Assembly (NCBI RefSeq): GCF_040412425.1
Contig: NC_089781.1
Coordinates: 52,385,727-52,449,726 of the forward strand
Length of the DNA: 64,000 nucleotides
Direction: 5' to 3'
Origin: Macrobrachium rosenbergii
Lineage: Eukaryota > Arthropoda > Malacostraca > Decapoda > Palaemonidae
Part shown: in pieces, positions 1 to 10,067 of the stretch
Numbering within the stretch: the stretch's first letter is position 1
How the letters are laid out: each line of letters begins with the position of its first letter
Program-made: the position numbers and the translations under genes
The notes under the pieces: generated by a model
The model's input: the letters and a program-made list of their open reading frames with translations, nothing else
Told to the model about the DNA's origin: nothing
Database searches by the model: none

Positions 1-582
1 ATGTAATTACTCTGGAGCCCTATGCTCGAATAAAAAGCAAACCAAAAAAAAGCAGATATCTTGACCCAACCTTGACTCACTTCGACTCTCTCTTTGGAAG
101 TGGAAGTTGGCCACGATTCCTGACCTTAGAAACAGAGAAGAAAATATCGGCATTGAAATTAGAAAACTTCCTGGTGAATCGACATTCAACTACTGAAGTA
201 TCATTCAGACAAATAAAAGATCAGATGTGGATGATAGAAATCACAACAAAAAATCAGTCAGTAAATAACTTAACTATAAATAATATTAACAATACAAAGG
301 TACATATAAAAAAAACATGACTATATGAACAGTGTACAGGGTACCATGGTACTCCCTGATAATGATGAAGAACCAATAGAAAAGAATATATTGCTGGATT
401 CCCTTAAAAAAAAGGTACAACAATGTACAAGATTGCTAAGTATAGCCAGTAGACAGAGTAATGGAAAAACACTGAGAATAGCAAAGATAAAATTCGAAGG
501 CCATGAATTACCCTTGAAAATTAAAACCATGGGCCAGAGCAGAGAACTGAGACCGTACGTTCCAAAACGTCTACAAGACTAG
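1..582 (+). pseudogene. LINE-A copy A1: ORF1 (gag-like) N-terminal half
   Basis: This is a nucleic-acid-binding ORF1 of a non-LTR retrotransposon. It aligns along its length with ORF1 of the longer copy A2 (24067-25228): the GSGSWPRFLTLETEKK block, the NSVQGT block and the LPDNDEEP block all recur. The frame shifts once near 320. The segment ends after ELRPYVPK, exactly before the CCHC knuckles begin in A2. The window edge removes the true start. It cannot give a working ORF1 because the knuckles are gone. I infer family membership from similarity to the other copies in this window. Confidence 0.8.
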
Positions 583-1583
583 AAGACTGTTTGAGTCGCT
601 GAATATAAATATACAAGTGCCTTTAATAGTAAAATCACCTCCTTCCTGGACAGTGAATAAAATGAGAATTTGTACACCCCTCAAGTATTTATCAAACAAG
701 TTACTCATATACACCAGAACACCATAGACCGCATACAATAGAGCATATAAGCCGAAAAGGTCCACATTATGCAATATATACAGATGGATCTAAATCAGAA
801 CATGGAGTGGGATATGCTGCAGTGTCCCAGGACAGGACTTATCAGTTCTCTCTTCCTAATAATGCCTCAGTATTCACAGCAGAATTGTATGGAATTGCAT
901 CAGCTTTAAAATTAATTAAAGAATCATCATTCAATAATTTTGTGATTTTTAGTGACTCGAGAAGCACTGTATAAGCTATTCAGAGTTACAGATCAAAAAA
1001 TAATTTACAACAAATTAAATTATTTCTCCATAACTTATATAATAATGGAAGAAATGTAGAAATATGTTGGATCCCCATCCATGTAGGGATCAAAGGAAAC
1101 GAAGATGCAGACAATGCAGCCAAAGAAGTAAAAACCACATGACAAGATCAAATGTGAATGTCCCTGTTACTGATTATGTAACACACATAAAAATGGGTAT
1201 CATAAATAAATGGTAATATATATGGAATGAAGAACCTGAAAGTAATAAATTGAAACAAATAAAACCTAATGTTAAAAAATGGAGTTCATCTTATCAGAGA
1301 AAGAGACACTCAAGTAATTCTAACACATCTCAGAATAGGACATACTTGTCTGACACATGGGCACTTAATGAGCAGCCCACGTGGCCCGGCTCCCAAGTGC
1401 TCAGAGTGCAGGGTGGTAATAACGGTCAGACATGAGTTATGTGAGTGTCCAAAGTATGACCAACAACGACTGTCAACTTTTGGAAATAAACCAATGGAGG
1501 AAATTTTGTCAGAATCTTTTACATTTTCAGTCGTTCCGATTTTGATGTTCATGAGGAACTGTAATTTAATTAATAAAATATAA
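583..1583 (+). pseudogene. LINE-A copy A1: ORF2 3' remnant (RNase H and Cys/His tail)
   Basis: Directly after the ORF1 fragment the sequence jumps to the region that in A2 lies at about 28635, so the knuckles, endonuclease and RT are deleted (about 3.9 kb relative to A2). What remains is RNase H: YTDGSKSEHGVGYAAVSQD (about 775-830), ELYGIA, FSDSR, and the WIPIHVGIKGNEDAD block (about 1065-1115). A stop follows FSDSRSTV. The C-terminal ORF (1269-1583) has LRIGHTCLTHGHLM and the C-x2-C...C-x-C pattern of the usual I/Jockey-group tail. It is dead as an RT source. Confidence 0.8.
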
Positions 1584-1882
1584 AATTAAGTAAGTAATAA
1601 AAGCACGAAAACCCCTATAGTTTTGGTCGAATTAAAAAAAAGAAAAATTTAAAATATGGCTCAACTTATATTCTGAATTTTAATATACCTTTTTAGTGTG
1701 TATGTAAGAAAGCATAAGTAAATGTATTTATTATATGTATGTGTTCCAGTATGAGAGCATGTGCCTATGTGTAGTTTTTAATTTAATTTTAATTTGTTCA
1801 TCATCATACTGAATGATCTGTTGGGTCCTAGTGCTTGGCCTCAAGCGTAGACCTGGTATTTTAATCTAATAATAATAATAAT
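1584..1882 (+). other. LINE-A copy A1: 3' UTR ending in (TAA)n
   Basis: This AT-rich non-coding stretch matches the A2 3' UTR (29623-29890), including the ATTTTAATATAC block and the TGGGTCCTAG block. It ends in taataataataat at about 1868-1882. Unlike A2, A0 and LINE-B, it has no copy of the stem-loop tail module before the simple repeat. No gene is seen. Confidence 0.7.
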
Positions 1883-2606
1883 GCATAGTTTTTGGTTTAA
1901 ATGGCGGGGGCATTTCCACATTTGCAAAATTTTACTACTTAGGTGAATCTGAGAAGGGATCGTTTTTTGGAAGGAGTTCGCACTCGAAGCTAATTGTGGG
2001 AGTTGTGGTAGTTGAGTCGCCACCCAATACGATTTGGACCTAAGAGATAGTGATGGGATTCTCCCATTGCTCTCTTGGGGGCAGAACTATCTCTGGGGAT
2101 CAGCCCATCGGAATCCAGGGGGCGCTGGTTTTTGGAGGTGGGACTCGTGGCTTTTGTCTGGAAGCCCACCAGTACTTTTGGAGTGGGGAATCGGTCCCCA
2201 TTAGTGGGGGCAGAACTCCCAGCAGGCGGATTGGCTTATACCAGGGCCACTGCAAGAGTATTGGTGCTATCTCAAAAGGGTAGGGTATGGGGTGGACTGT
2301 TGGGAGTCAACTCTCACTTGTGCCATTGGTGGAGAATGTGAATACTTGACTGATCCACAATACTTTCTTGATATAACCAAGCAGTTTTGGGTGGGTGGAT
2401 GAGCCGGTTTGTGTGGTGGTTTGATGTGTGCATGCTTGGCATCTTGGGGTCTCTTTGCAGGCTTTGGTAGTGTGTTGGGGTGGGGAAGTTGGGCAGTAGA
2501 AGCTGCCTGGTTTTCCCTTTCTAATATGCTGTCAGGGTCTGTATGGGGTCTCTTGGGTGTCGGGTGTGCACTTTTTGGACATATGCATGTGGACAGGTTT
2601 AAATTT
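1883..2606 (+). other. LINE-D 5' UTR, slightly truncated
   Basis: Non-coding leader of LINE-D. It shares blocks with the LINE-A and LINE-C leaders (22760-23140, 23640-23960, 59160-59590): the GGGCCACT block, a GGGTAGGGTA block, and CTCACTTGTGCCATTGGTGGA. The 5'-terminal hairpin found in A, B and C is absent, so the copy lacks its extreme 5' end. It abuts the (TAA)n of A1. Long open frames on either strand here carry no recognisable domain and I treat them as chance. Confidence 0.6.
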
Positions 2607-4536
2607 ATGGATTTGGCTATTATTTCTCCCTCCCCTGGATCTGATGACTTAACGGCGCTGGCAACGACTTCTAGCATGAACATGGATACGAGCTTGGCTG
2701 TCAGACAGAACCAAACACTGAGACACCAGGACATTAGTAAATCTGGTGGATTTGATTCAAATAATAGAGTCCTTTATTGCACTAATGTAGGCTTTTCATT
2801 AGATTATGAATGTTTATACAGTTTAGTAAAACAATTTGGCAAAGTGGATTGATGATAAGCAGTCATTTTCTGCTTTTGTTAAATTTTCCTCTCCCTTGGA
2901 AGCTAGTGAGGCACAACAAAGACTCCATGGCCACATTCGAAATGACTCAGTTCTGAGCACGAAAGTGTTTCCAGTGAAAAACTTAAATGATGAGCCATTT
3001 GACTTTATTCCCAAGACTGAAGAACATGGATCAGCCCCATGTACCAGAGCTCTTCCTCCCCCTTTATGGCATGTTGCTATCTATAAGGAGGGAGGGAAAA
3101 ATTTAATAAATGCCGCTGAAAGTATTGACAGCAAGGTTGGTTCCATTCCCATTGGAAATTTATAAAACGTTATGGGAAGAACCTTCTAATAAAAGCTTGT
3201 AATGAGACTCAAGCAACTCTGCTATCTAATTTTAAACCTCCTGAAAGTGGAAATATTGAATGTATTTCATCTCACAGATTCTTTAACACACAGAAAGGGG
3301 TAGTTTACTCAAAAGACTTGCATGCTTTTAAAGAGGAGGCGATTCTCCATCGATGTCTTCCTTGTGTATCTCGTTTAAAAAGCTGGGTGGGGATGCAGCA
3401 ATCCTTTTAACCTTCTCCTCCAGTTACCTACCTGATACCATCATTGTTGGCCATGAGAGGATGCAGGTTAAAAAATATAAAAGAAATCCCAAACAGTGTC
3501 GCAAATGCTTGGAATATGGCCGCATTCAAAACTCTTGTCATAACAATAAAAGATGTCCTGTGTGCTCTACAGAGCACGATAATTTTGATGAGTGTGAAGC
3601 AGCCCGATACTGTTTCCTATGCAAGGGTGATCACACTCCAAATTCTAGGGCTTGCCCCAGATATAGATTTGAACAAGAAGTGTTGGGAGCAGACGATAAT
3701 GAACATATCAGCATTAGCGAAGCAAAGCGCACGGTAATGGGGGTAAACAAAAGTGCCAACTCTACCTATGCTTCTGTAATAAAACTTATGAAAAATTCCA
3801 TCAATGTAAGGCCACCAATAACTGCGTCTGATAGCAGATATCACAAACCTGCTATTTCTCGAACTATAAATAATAATGAAAATCTCCAAACTGGTCAGAA
3901 ACTTTCGTCGGCAAGTGCTTTGGAGCCCAATACCAAAAATTGTACTTCCAAAAGCACAGAAAATTTATCTTCCAAAGTCGATACAAATGCCACCTCTACG
4001 ATAGCTGCCGATTCATCTCCAAAAATAAGTGCGCCAAAATCAATAATTAAGGAAGAGGTTCTAAAAATACTTCAAACAAAAATAAGCTAAAGGAACAATC
4101 CCAGTTAGATAGAGCTAGTTCAGAACCATCAATCGTCACAGCCACAAAGAAAAATAATAACAAAGCTACAATTACAACTACCAAGAAGTGCACAAGAGAT
4201 GCTTCCCCAAGAAATGATAGCTTTACAATAAAAACTTCAAATGGGTTCAGTGTTATGGACGAGATCTTTCCTCCTAGAAAGGTGGTTCCAAAAGTAGATT
4301 CAGAACAAAAACATCTGAGTTCAATTCAGTCTTGCTGTCCTAAGACAAATAGAATTAGTGGTGCACAGAATCACAGTAGAAATTCTGAACATCAGGTTCA
4401 TAATAAAAAACATGAAGATCAACCAAAGACCCTGAACTCCAATTCAGATGAAAAGGGATTAAGAAAATCCCTTATGAAGGAGAATTTCCAACTCCACCCT
4501 AGGAACAGTATTTCCCCTCCAAGGAGTCGGGAGTAG
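2607..4536 (+). pseudogene. LINE-D ORF1: RRM-like plus CCHC gag-like protein, frameshifted
   Basis: RNA-binding ORF1 of a non-LTR element, spread over several frames (2607-2852, 2836-3165, 3166-3350, 3353-4090, 4255-4536). The ATG at 2607 is the first that leads into recognisable protein. An RRM-like fold is suggested by RVLYCTNVGFSLDYECLY...VKQFGKVD followed by FSAFVKFSSPLEASEAQQRL. Then comes the family block KGVVYSKDL and the LPDTIIVGHERMQVKKY lead-in. Three knuckle-like units follow: CRKCLEYG(R)IQNSC, CPVCSTEHDNFDEC and CFLCKGDHTPNSRAC. The first has Arg where the His is expected. The Ser/Thr/Lys-rich tail is low complexity. Confidence 0.75.
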
Positions 4537-4559
4537 CACACTTTACCACCTTAGCATTC

Positions 4560-5008
4560 ATGTTCAGTATCCTTCAGTGGAACTGTAAAGGTCTCAGAGC
4601 CCGTACAGAAGACCTTAAAGTTTTAATGCATGAATTCAATCCAGGGATTATTTGCCTGCAGGAAAAATGCTAGGCAACTCTGCTTATAATCCTGGACTGA
4701 ATTATTCAGTATTTAAATCATATCCCCCAATTGGTGATCGTGCCCATGGAGGTGCTGCAATTATTATTATTATTATTAATAAATCTCTACAACACTCCAC
4801 AATACAACTAAATACAACTCTACAAGCTGTCGCTATTTCAGTCATTTTGGAAAAGAGGATAACAATCTGCTCCTTATACCTTCCACCAGACCTTGCTTTT
4901 AACATTGGAGATATTCAGTCATTAATTGACCAACTTCCAGCTCCTGTACTTCTGCTAGGTGATTTTAATGCCCACAACCTCCTTTGGGGAAGTTGGTTTT
5001 TAGACAGT
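4560..5008 (+). pseudogene. LINE-D ORF2: AP-endonuclease, N-terminal part
   Basis: Start of the APE domain that nicks target DNA during LINE integration. It opens with ILQWNCKGLRARTEDLK and ICLQE, both standard APE motifs, then shifts frame near 4670 and continues through the GGAAIII, TICSLYLPP and LLLGDFNAHNLLWGS motifs (the last contains a catalytic Asp-x-Asn). The reading frame ends where Gmr1L inserted; the 3' part of the domain resumes at 13068. ATTATTATTATTATT at about 4761 encodes a poly-Ile run and looks like a microsatellite expansion inside the gene. Confidence 0.8.
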
Positions 5009-6352
5009 TGTTATGCACCCTTTTATTGGGTCGTGGTGCAGGTCTTTTATAGCACTATTTATACTCTCAGTGATGTTCAAAAATACTCAGCATAATATGG
5101 TCAGTGGAGACGAAAACAAAAGGGAAAACTCAACAATATTTATTCACTAAAAAATAACAAATTAACAAATAATTCATTCATCTTAGTATTGGAACTATTC
5201 CTAGTGACTTGTGACTGAAATCAAATCCTTCAGAGGAGCTGAAAGTCAGCTCAGAACTTTGTGACTGAGTCCTCAAATAATCCCACTGGATTCCTAAACG
5301 CTAAAAATCTAAGCCCTAGATAGAATCATGAAGAGAGAACGAACACATGAATATAACTAAATCGGAATATATCCATACAATGGCTGGCCAGGCCAAAATC
5401 AAAATATACCTATAACTATAAGCGAAGGAAAAAAGGTGAAGGATAAAAGGGAGAAAACACTTAAATTCCTACCTATGAATTACAGTCTGAACATATAACA
5501 AACACCAAGGCCTATAGGCCATAAGGACCACCAGAGTCTATAAATTTAGCATTTATAGATAGATTTATATAGAAAAATAATATATATATAAAAATTTAAC
5601 AAACTCCTCACACAAAACAGGGGAAGCGGTAATCCAAAATAAATTTAAAGCGCCTTTAAGGAGGCCGTGATCCAATGCATCTCAGCTCTGCAAACGAGGG
5701 AGGACAGGAATACACAGGTAACCACTGGTACAGGGAGTCGGAGGCGGTCCTGTCCGACAACGCAAAGATAAACTCCTACCTGGTATCTGTCTCCCTACTT
5801 GACACCTCACGAGCCAGATTGCTCCCTCAACAGCAGCTTATAAAGGCGTCCTTGGGGATACACTGATGCGACAGGTGCCGACAGAATGAGATGGCACTCA
5901 ATACCTTAGGGAAATGTATCCACTAAGGTGGCAGTACGACGAAGTCGCAGGTGACAATGTCAACTGCGTCAGACACAGGTCACACGACGTCGCAGGTGAC
6001 AGAAGTGTTCCTGCGAAGAGCAGCTCCAAAAGCAAGATTCAGGATGTAAGAATGCAAGAAGGTTCTCCAATAATCGCCAGCTGTATAAGTGTCAGGAAGC
6101 AAAGTACGGCCCGAACTCCTCCAGGCCGAGCACCATCCTTCACAAGTCACCTCACAGGAGTCATGCCGCACTCGAAAAATAAACAAACCCCAGTCGTTAA
6201 AACGATAGTTCAAGCAATTAAGTGAGCGGGAGGAGGCGAGAAACTATACCGAAAACAAAACAATACACACTTAACATTAACTGCCTTAAGAAATAACTTA
6301 AATCTAGAACAAGGTTGACTTAAATAAATCACAAAATTATGTTACTCTAATA
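5009..6352 (-). repeat. Gmr1L 3' LTR
   Basis: Direct repeat of 11794-13067, starting TGTTATGCACCC and ending CTCTAATA on the plus strand. The two LTRs agree closely except at 5155-5275, where this copy has about 70 extra bases. Those extra bases include aatccttcagaggagctga-type sequence (5222-5256) resembling the LINE/SINE tail module described elsewhere in this window. ORFs inside the LTR (for example 5675-5866) are present in both copies but have no recognisable domain. Confidence 0.9.
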
Positions 6353-6370
6353 CCTTCCTCCCCGAGATAA

Positions 6371-6408
<38 letters not shown>

Positions 6409-6797
6409 AAGAACATAGAACCTGAAAAGCAGGAACATTAAGGTCCACCTACAAAAGACAAGTAAAAAAAAAAAAAGGACAAGACAAAAGTTACTTAGCC
6501 TGAAAATAAAACTAAATTTAAACAGCAAAGTCAAAACATGTTATATAAAAAAAAAATAAATAACTTAAGACTAAACAACGACAACAAGAAAAGTCTCGAC
6601 ACCAACCAAATCTTCACGTACCATACAAAACAAATCAACGTCAAATCAGGACAATACAGCCAAAACTCGCAAAAATCAAAGAAGGAAACTTACGTATACA
6701 CACCTCAACTTGCAGGTGTGCAAAAAAAAAACTGTTTTTATACAAACCCACCGGAGAAACGAGCAGGGCAGCGTACAAGGGAGGTGAGGCAAACATT
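6353..6797 (-). promoter_or_regulatory. Gmr1L polypurine tract and 3' non-coding region
   Basis: Immediately inside the 3' LTR the minus strand reads CTCGGGGAGGAAGG (6353-6366), a polypurine tract that would prime plus-strand DNA synthesis. The rest, to the pol stop at 6798, is A-rich on the plus strand with a long T run (about 6369-6400). I see no gene in it; the plus-strand ORF at 6538 is low complexity. Confidence 0.75.
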
Positions 6798-8960
6798 TCA
6801 AATTCGTGAGAGAGCATCAGGAATCTTATTTTCAGACCCCTTTATATGTTTAATAACCAGCTTGAATTCCTGAAGTAAGAGAGCCCAACGCAAGATCCTT
6901 TGGTTGGCTCCTTTCATACGCTCAATGAAAACAAGCGGGTTATGATCCGTCCAGATTTCTATGGGAAGAAAAAAGTTAGTTACATAAGGTTTGAAATGTA
7001 TAAGGGTACAGACCAAAGCAAGAGCTTCTTTTTCAATGGTAGAATACCTCCTTTCAGCCGCCAATAACTTCCGGCTAAAATAAGATATGGGGTGTACCTC
7101 ACCTTCATCGTCCCTTTGGAAAAGGACACCACCGATACCCACATCACTGGCATCTACCGCTATTATATAAGGTTTCTGAAAATTTGGGGAAGTCAAAATG
7201 GGTTTGGAAATTAGAATGGTTTTAAGCTTATTAAAAGCTTCCTCACACTGATTAGACCAACAAAATTTTTTACCCTTCTCTAAAAGGTTAGTAAGAGGCT
7301 GAGCAAGATCTGAGAAATTTCGCACAAAGCGGCGATAATATCCAGTCATCCCCAGAACTCTTCTCACCTCTCTAATATTACCTGGCCTTTTTAGATTAAT
7401 AATTGCCTCGAGGTTAGCTTGTTTCGGAGCTACCTGACCCAAACCAACCTCGTGACCCAAATAACAAACCTTTGCCTTGCCAAATTCACACTTTGCTAAA
7501 TTAATAACCAAACCAGCAGACCTAAGGGCCTCAAATACCTTACGCAATCTTACCATATGCGTACTCCAATCATTGCTATATACAACCAAATCATCAATAT
7601 AAATTTCAGTTCCTTTTAAACCACAAATGACCCTATTCATAAGCCTCTGAAAAGTACACGCGGCATTTTTCATCCCAAATGGCATAACTTTGCATTCATA
7701 CAAACCAAAGGGAGTTACGAATGCCGAGATTTCACGGGCTCTATCAGATAACGGAACCTGCCAATAACCCTTCAACAAATCTCGTTTTGTAATAAATTTG
7801 GCAGAACCTATCTGGTCGAGACAATCATCAATACGTGGCAAAGGAAAAGAGTCATTTTTGGTGTGGGCATTAACCTTTCGATAGTCCACACACATGCGGA
7901 ACTTTCCGTCAGCTTTTCCAACAAGAACAATAGGGGAACTCCAAGGACTGACTGATGGCTGAATGAGGTCGTGCTCCAACATATACTTAATCTCCTTTTC
8001 GACCAAATCCCTCTTTACAGGATTTAACCGATAAGGACTTTGTTTAACTGGGGAGGCACTACCTACATCTACATCATGCCAAAGAAAATTAGTTCTACCA
8101 GGAGAGTCCCGGAATAAATCTGAAAAGGAATAAATTAGATTAAATATATCCTCTCTTTGATGAGGATCCAAATGTTTTAGACCTTCCTGTAAAACTTCTA
8201 AATTTTGTATATTAGAAAAAAGAGCATCTGAAGAAACCTGACTCATTAAACCATCCGAATCCTGAGGAAGAAATTCCACGGCTACAGATACTGGCTCAGA
8301 GACAACTGTTAAAGGATCAACACTTCTACTATGATACGCTTTCAACCTGTTTACATGAAAAATTTTACACTTCCTGCTTGAACCGGGAGCTTCAATTTCG
8401 TAATTCACCTCGGACAATTTCCTCAAAACTTTCCATGGACCCTTATATCTAGGTTCAAGAAAATTGTCCGAGTCCATACTCAAAATCAAAACCAATTCTC
8501 CTGGTTCAAAAGAACGGGCTTTAGCGTTCCTGTCAAAGTTAGCCTTCATTTTAGCCTGAGAATAATTCAAATTATCACGCGCAAACTTCCAAGCACTGAA
8601 CATTCTCTTTCTCAAATCATCCACAAATTCTCCCATTTTGATATCTCCCCTTCGATTGGCCCCTAATACTTCACAAAAAATGTCCAAAGGGCCACGGACT
8701 TTGTGCCCAAAAATCAGTTCGAAGGGAGCTACACCTGTGGAGGCATTGGGATGATTCCTAAGAGCAAAGAGTGCGAACGGAAGTGCTTTGTCCCACTCGC
8801 TTCCGTGTTCATAACAATTTTTTTTCAAAATAGATTTTAATGTTTGGTGAAACCTCTCCACCACACCTTGACTCTCCGGATGATACGGAACACTTGTAAT
8901 GTGCTGAATGGCCAGTTCAGCACACTTACCTCTAAACATTTTACTCGTGAAATTCGTACC
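6798..8960 (-). CDS. pol: Gmr1L pol, second part: integrase C-terminus, RT, RNase H
   Basis: The frame continues from the upstream part past the UGA at 8961. In order: the rest of the integrase core, with YHPESQGVVERFHQTLK carrying the third acidic residue; a GPY/F-like module (RYKGPWKVLRKLSEVNYEI); a linker; RT with KRDLLKGYWQVPL (motif A), FGMKNAACTFQRLMN (motif B) and catalytic YIDD (motif C); then RNase H with VDASDVGIGGVL, STIEKEALALV and TDHNPL. It ends with PDALSRI and stop at 6798. In most Ty3/gypsy elements the integrase follows RNase H, so this arrangement is the notable feature. No frameshift is seen across about 2.1 kb. Confidence 0.9.
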   Translation of the reverse strand, partial: GTNFTSKMFRGKCAELAIQHITSVPYHPESQGVVERFHQTLKSILKKNCYEHGSEWDKALPFALFALRNHPNASTGVAPFELIFGHKVRGPLDIFCEVLGANRRGDIKMGEFVDDLRKRMFSAWKFARDNLNYSQAKMKANFDRNAKARSFEPGELVLILSMDSDNFLEPRYKGPWKVLRKLSEVNYEIEAPGSSRKCKIFHVNRLKAYHSRSVDPLTVVSEPVSVAVEFLPQDSDGLMSQVSSDALFSNIQNLEVLQEGLKHLDPHQREDIFNLIYSFSDLFRDSPGRTNFLWHDVDVGSASPVKQSPYRLNPVKRDLVEKEIKYMLEHDLIQPSVSPWSSPIVLVGKADGKFRMCVDYRKVNAHTKNDSFPLPRIDDCLDQIGSAKFITKRDLLKGYWQVPLSDRAREISAFVTPFGLYECKVMPFGMKNAACTFQRLMNRVICGLKGTEIYIDDLVVYSNDWSTHMVRLRKVFEALRSAGLVINLAKCEFGKAKVCYLGHEVGLGQVAPKQANLEAIINLKRPGNIREVRRVLGMTGYYRRFVRNFSDLAQPLTNLLEKGKKFCWSNQCEEAFNKLKTILISKPILTSPNFQKPYIIAVDASDVGIGGVLFQRDDEGEVHPISYFSRKLLAAERRYSTIEKEALALVCTLIHFKPYVTNFFLPIEIWTDHNPLVFIERMKGANQRILRWALLLQEFKLVIKHIKGSENKIPDALSRI

Positions 8961-10067
8961 TCAATCGGTCTGAATAACACGAGGGAGACCGTACCTGGAA
9001 AAGAATTCCATTAATTTTTCAAAAACTACTTTAGAGGTTATCCGTCTCAAAGGGAAAGCTTCGGGAAATCTAGAGGCTTTATCCATAATTGTTAATAGAT
9101 AAATATAACCAGACTTAGTTTTCGGCAAAGGACCAACCACATCTATCACCAATTCCGAGAACGGTTCTCCGATGGCAGGAATAGGATTTAAAGGAGCCTT
9201 GGGAATAATTTGATTTGGTTTTCCCATAACCTGACAAACCTCACATTTGTTCACAAAACGCTTCACAGACGATTTCATCCCAGGCCACCAAAAATATCTT
9301 GCCAATTTACGGAAAGTCTTCCATACCCCAAAACGACCTGAAAGGAAATTGTCGTGAGCGAGACTCATTACTGATTCATGGAACTGGGAAGGGACCACAA
9401 TTTGCTCGATCCGTGAAGTCTTGCTCAGATCATCTGTCGAAGGTCTACTAAATCTGTACAATAAATTATGAATTATACCAAACTGAGGCTTAGTTAGATC
9501 ATTGATATCACCTAACTCGAAATTAAATTCTTTTTTCTGGTCCTCAATGAAAGCCAAATGGTCCCAATCAGGTTTCAGAACATCATTAATAATAATATGA
9601 CTATCACTACTATCTACAGACCCGGGCCTTTCTACATCTACTTCTAAACTACTAAATAATAATTCATCATCATTAATTGATTCAGCAGCTCTTGCTGTGG
9701 CACGGGTTGTTACAGAAACAGGATGGGCCTGAACAGACAAAATAGGAAATAATTCCCGACCTTCACTATTGAGCATATTTCCCAAAATACCGTCAATACC
9801 AGGAATGGGGAGATTATCGACAACGGCCAACTCAGTAACCCTATCATATCCAGGAAAAGACAACCTGACATCCACCAACGGAGCAGAAACAACTGTGTTC
9901 GGGAACCCTCCCAGAACAACAAAATTACCTGAACGCTCTTGTAAACCATTCAAAGCCTCACTCAACACCAGAGACCGAGCTGAACCAGTGTCCCTCAAAA
10001 ACTTCACATTGATAGTTTTAGATTTATGAATTATTTTACCTGGCCAGACATATTTGTCAAAATTGAG
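8961..10067 (-). CDS. pol: Gmr1L pol, first part: protease and integrase N-terminus
   Basis: It lies in the same frame as gag, directly after the gag UGA. Protease motif FLRDTGSARSLV carries the catalytic D-T-G, with GIDGILGNML downstream. The integrase zinc-binding region follows (HDNFLSGRFGVWKTFRKL...CEVCQ); the second zinc ligand, normally the His of GHxG, reads Arg here. The core begins with VIDVVGPLP (first Asp) and reaches VIQTD (second Asp), then meets UGA at 8961-8963. No ATG is needed if it is made as a gag-pol readthrough product. Confidence 0.85.
   Translation of the reverse strand, partial: LNFDKYVWPGKIIHKSKTINVKFLRDTGSARSLVLSEALNGLQERSGNFVVLGGFPNTVVSAPLVDVRLSFPGYDRVTELAVVDNLPIPGIDGILGNMLNSEGRELFPILSVQAHPVSVTTRATARAAESINDDELLFSSLEVDVERPGSVDSSDSHIIINDVLKPDWDHLAFIEDQKKEFNFELGDINDLTKPQFGIIHNLLYRFSRPSTDDLSKTSRIEQIVVPSQFHESVMSLAHDNFLSGRFGVWKTFRKLARYFWWPGMKSSVKRFVNKCEVCQVMGKPNQIIPKAPLNPIPAIGEPFSELVIDVVGPLPKTKSGYIYLLTIMDKASRFPEAFPLRRITSKVVFEKLMEFFSRYGLPRVIQTD

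Noticed and set aside
2409..2606. Upstream part of the long frame 2409-2852 as a host protein
   Set aside because: It is Trp/Gly/Leu-rich sequence in a LINE leader with no domain; the ORF1-like protein only begins near the ATG at 2607.
2267..2734. 155-residue minus-strand frame
   Set aside because: Antisense to the LINE-D leader and ORF1 start, low-complexity Pro/His/Lys composition, no homologue in other copies.
5675..5866. Small LTR-encoded gene (also 12391-12582)
   Set aside because: Present in both LTRs only because they are repeats; no domain and no start context that I can defend.
8961..8963. Second UGA of Gmr1L as another programmed readthrough site
   Set aside because: It sits inside the integrase catalytic core, where a regulated stop has no known purpose. 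A point mutation is simpler.
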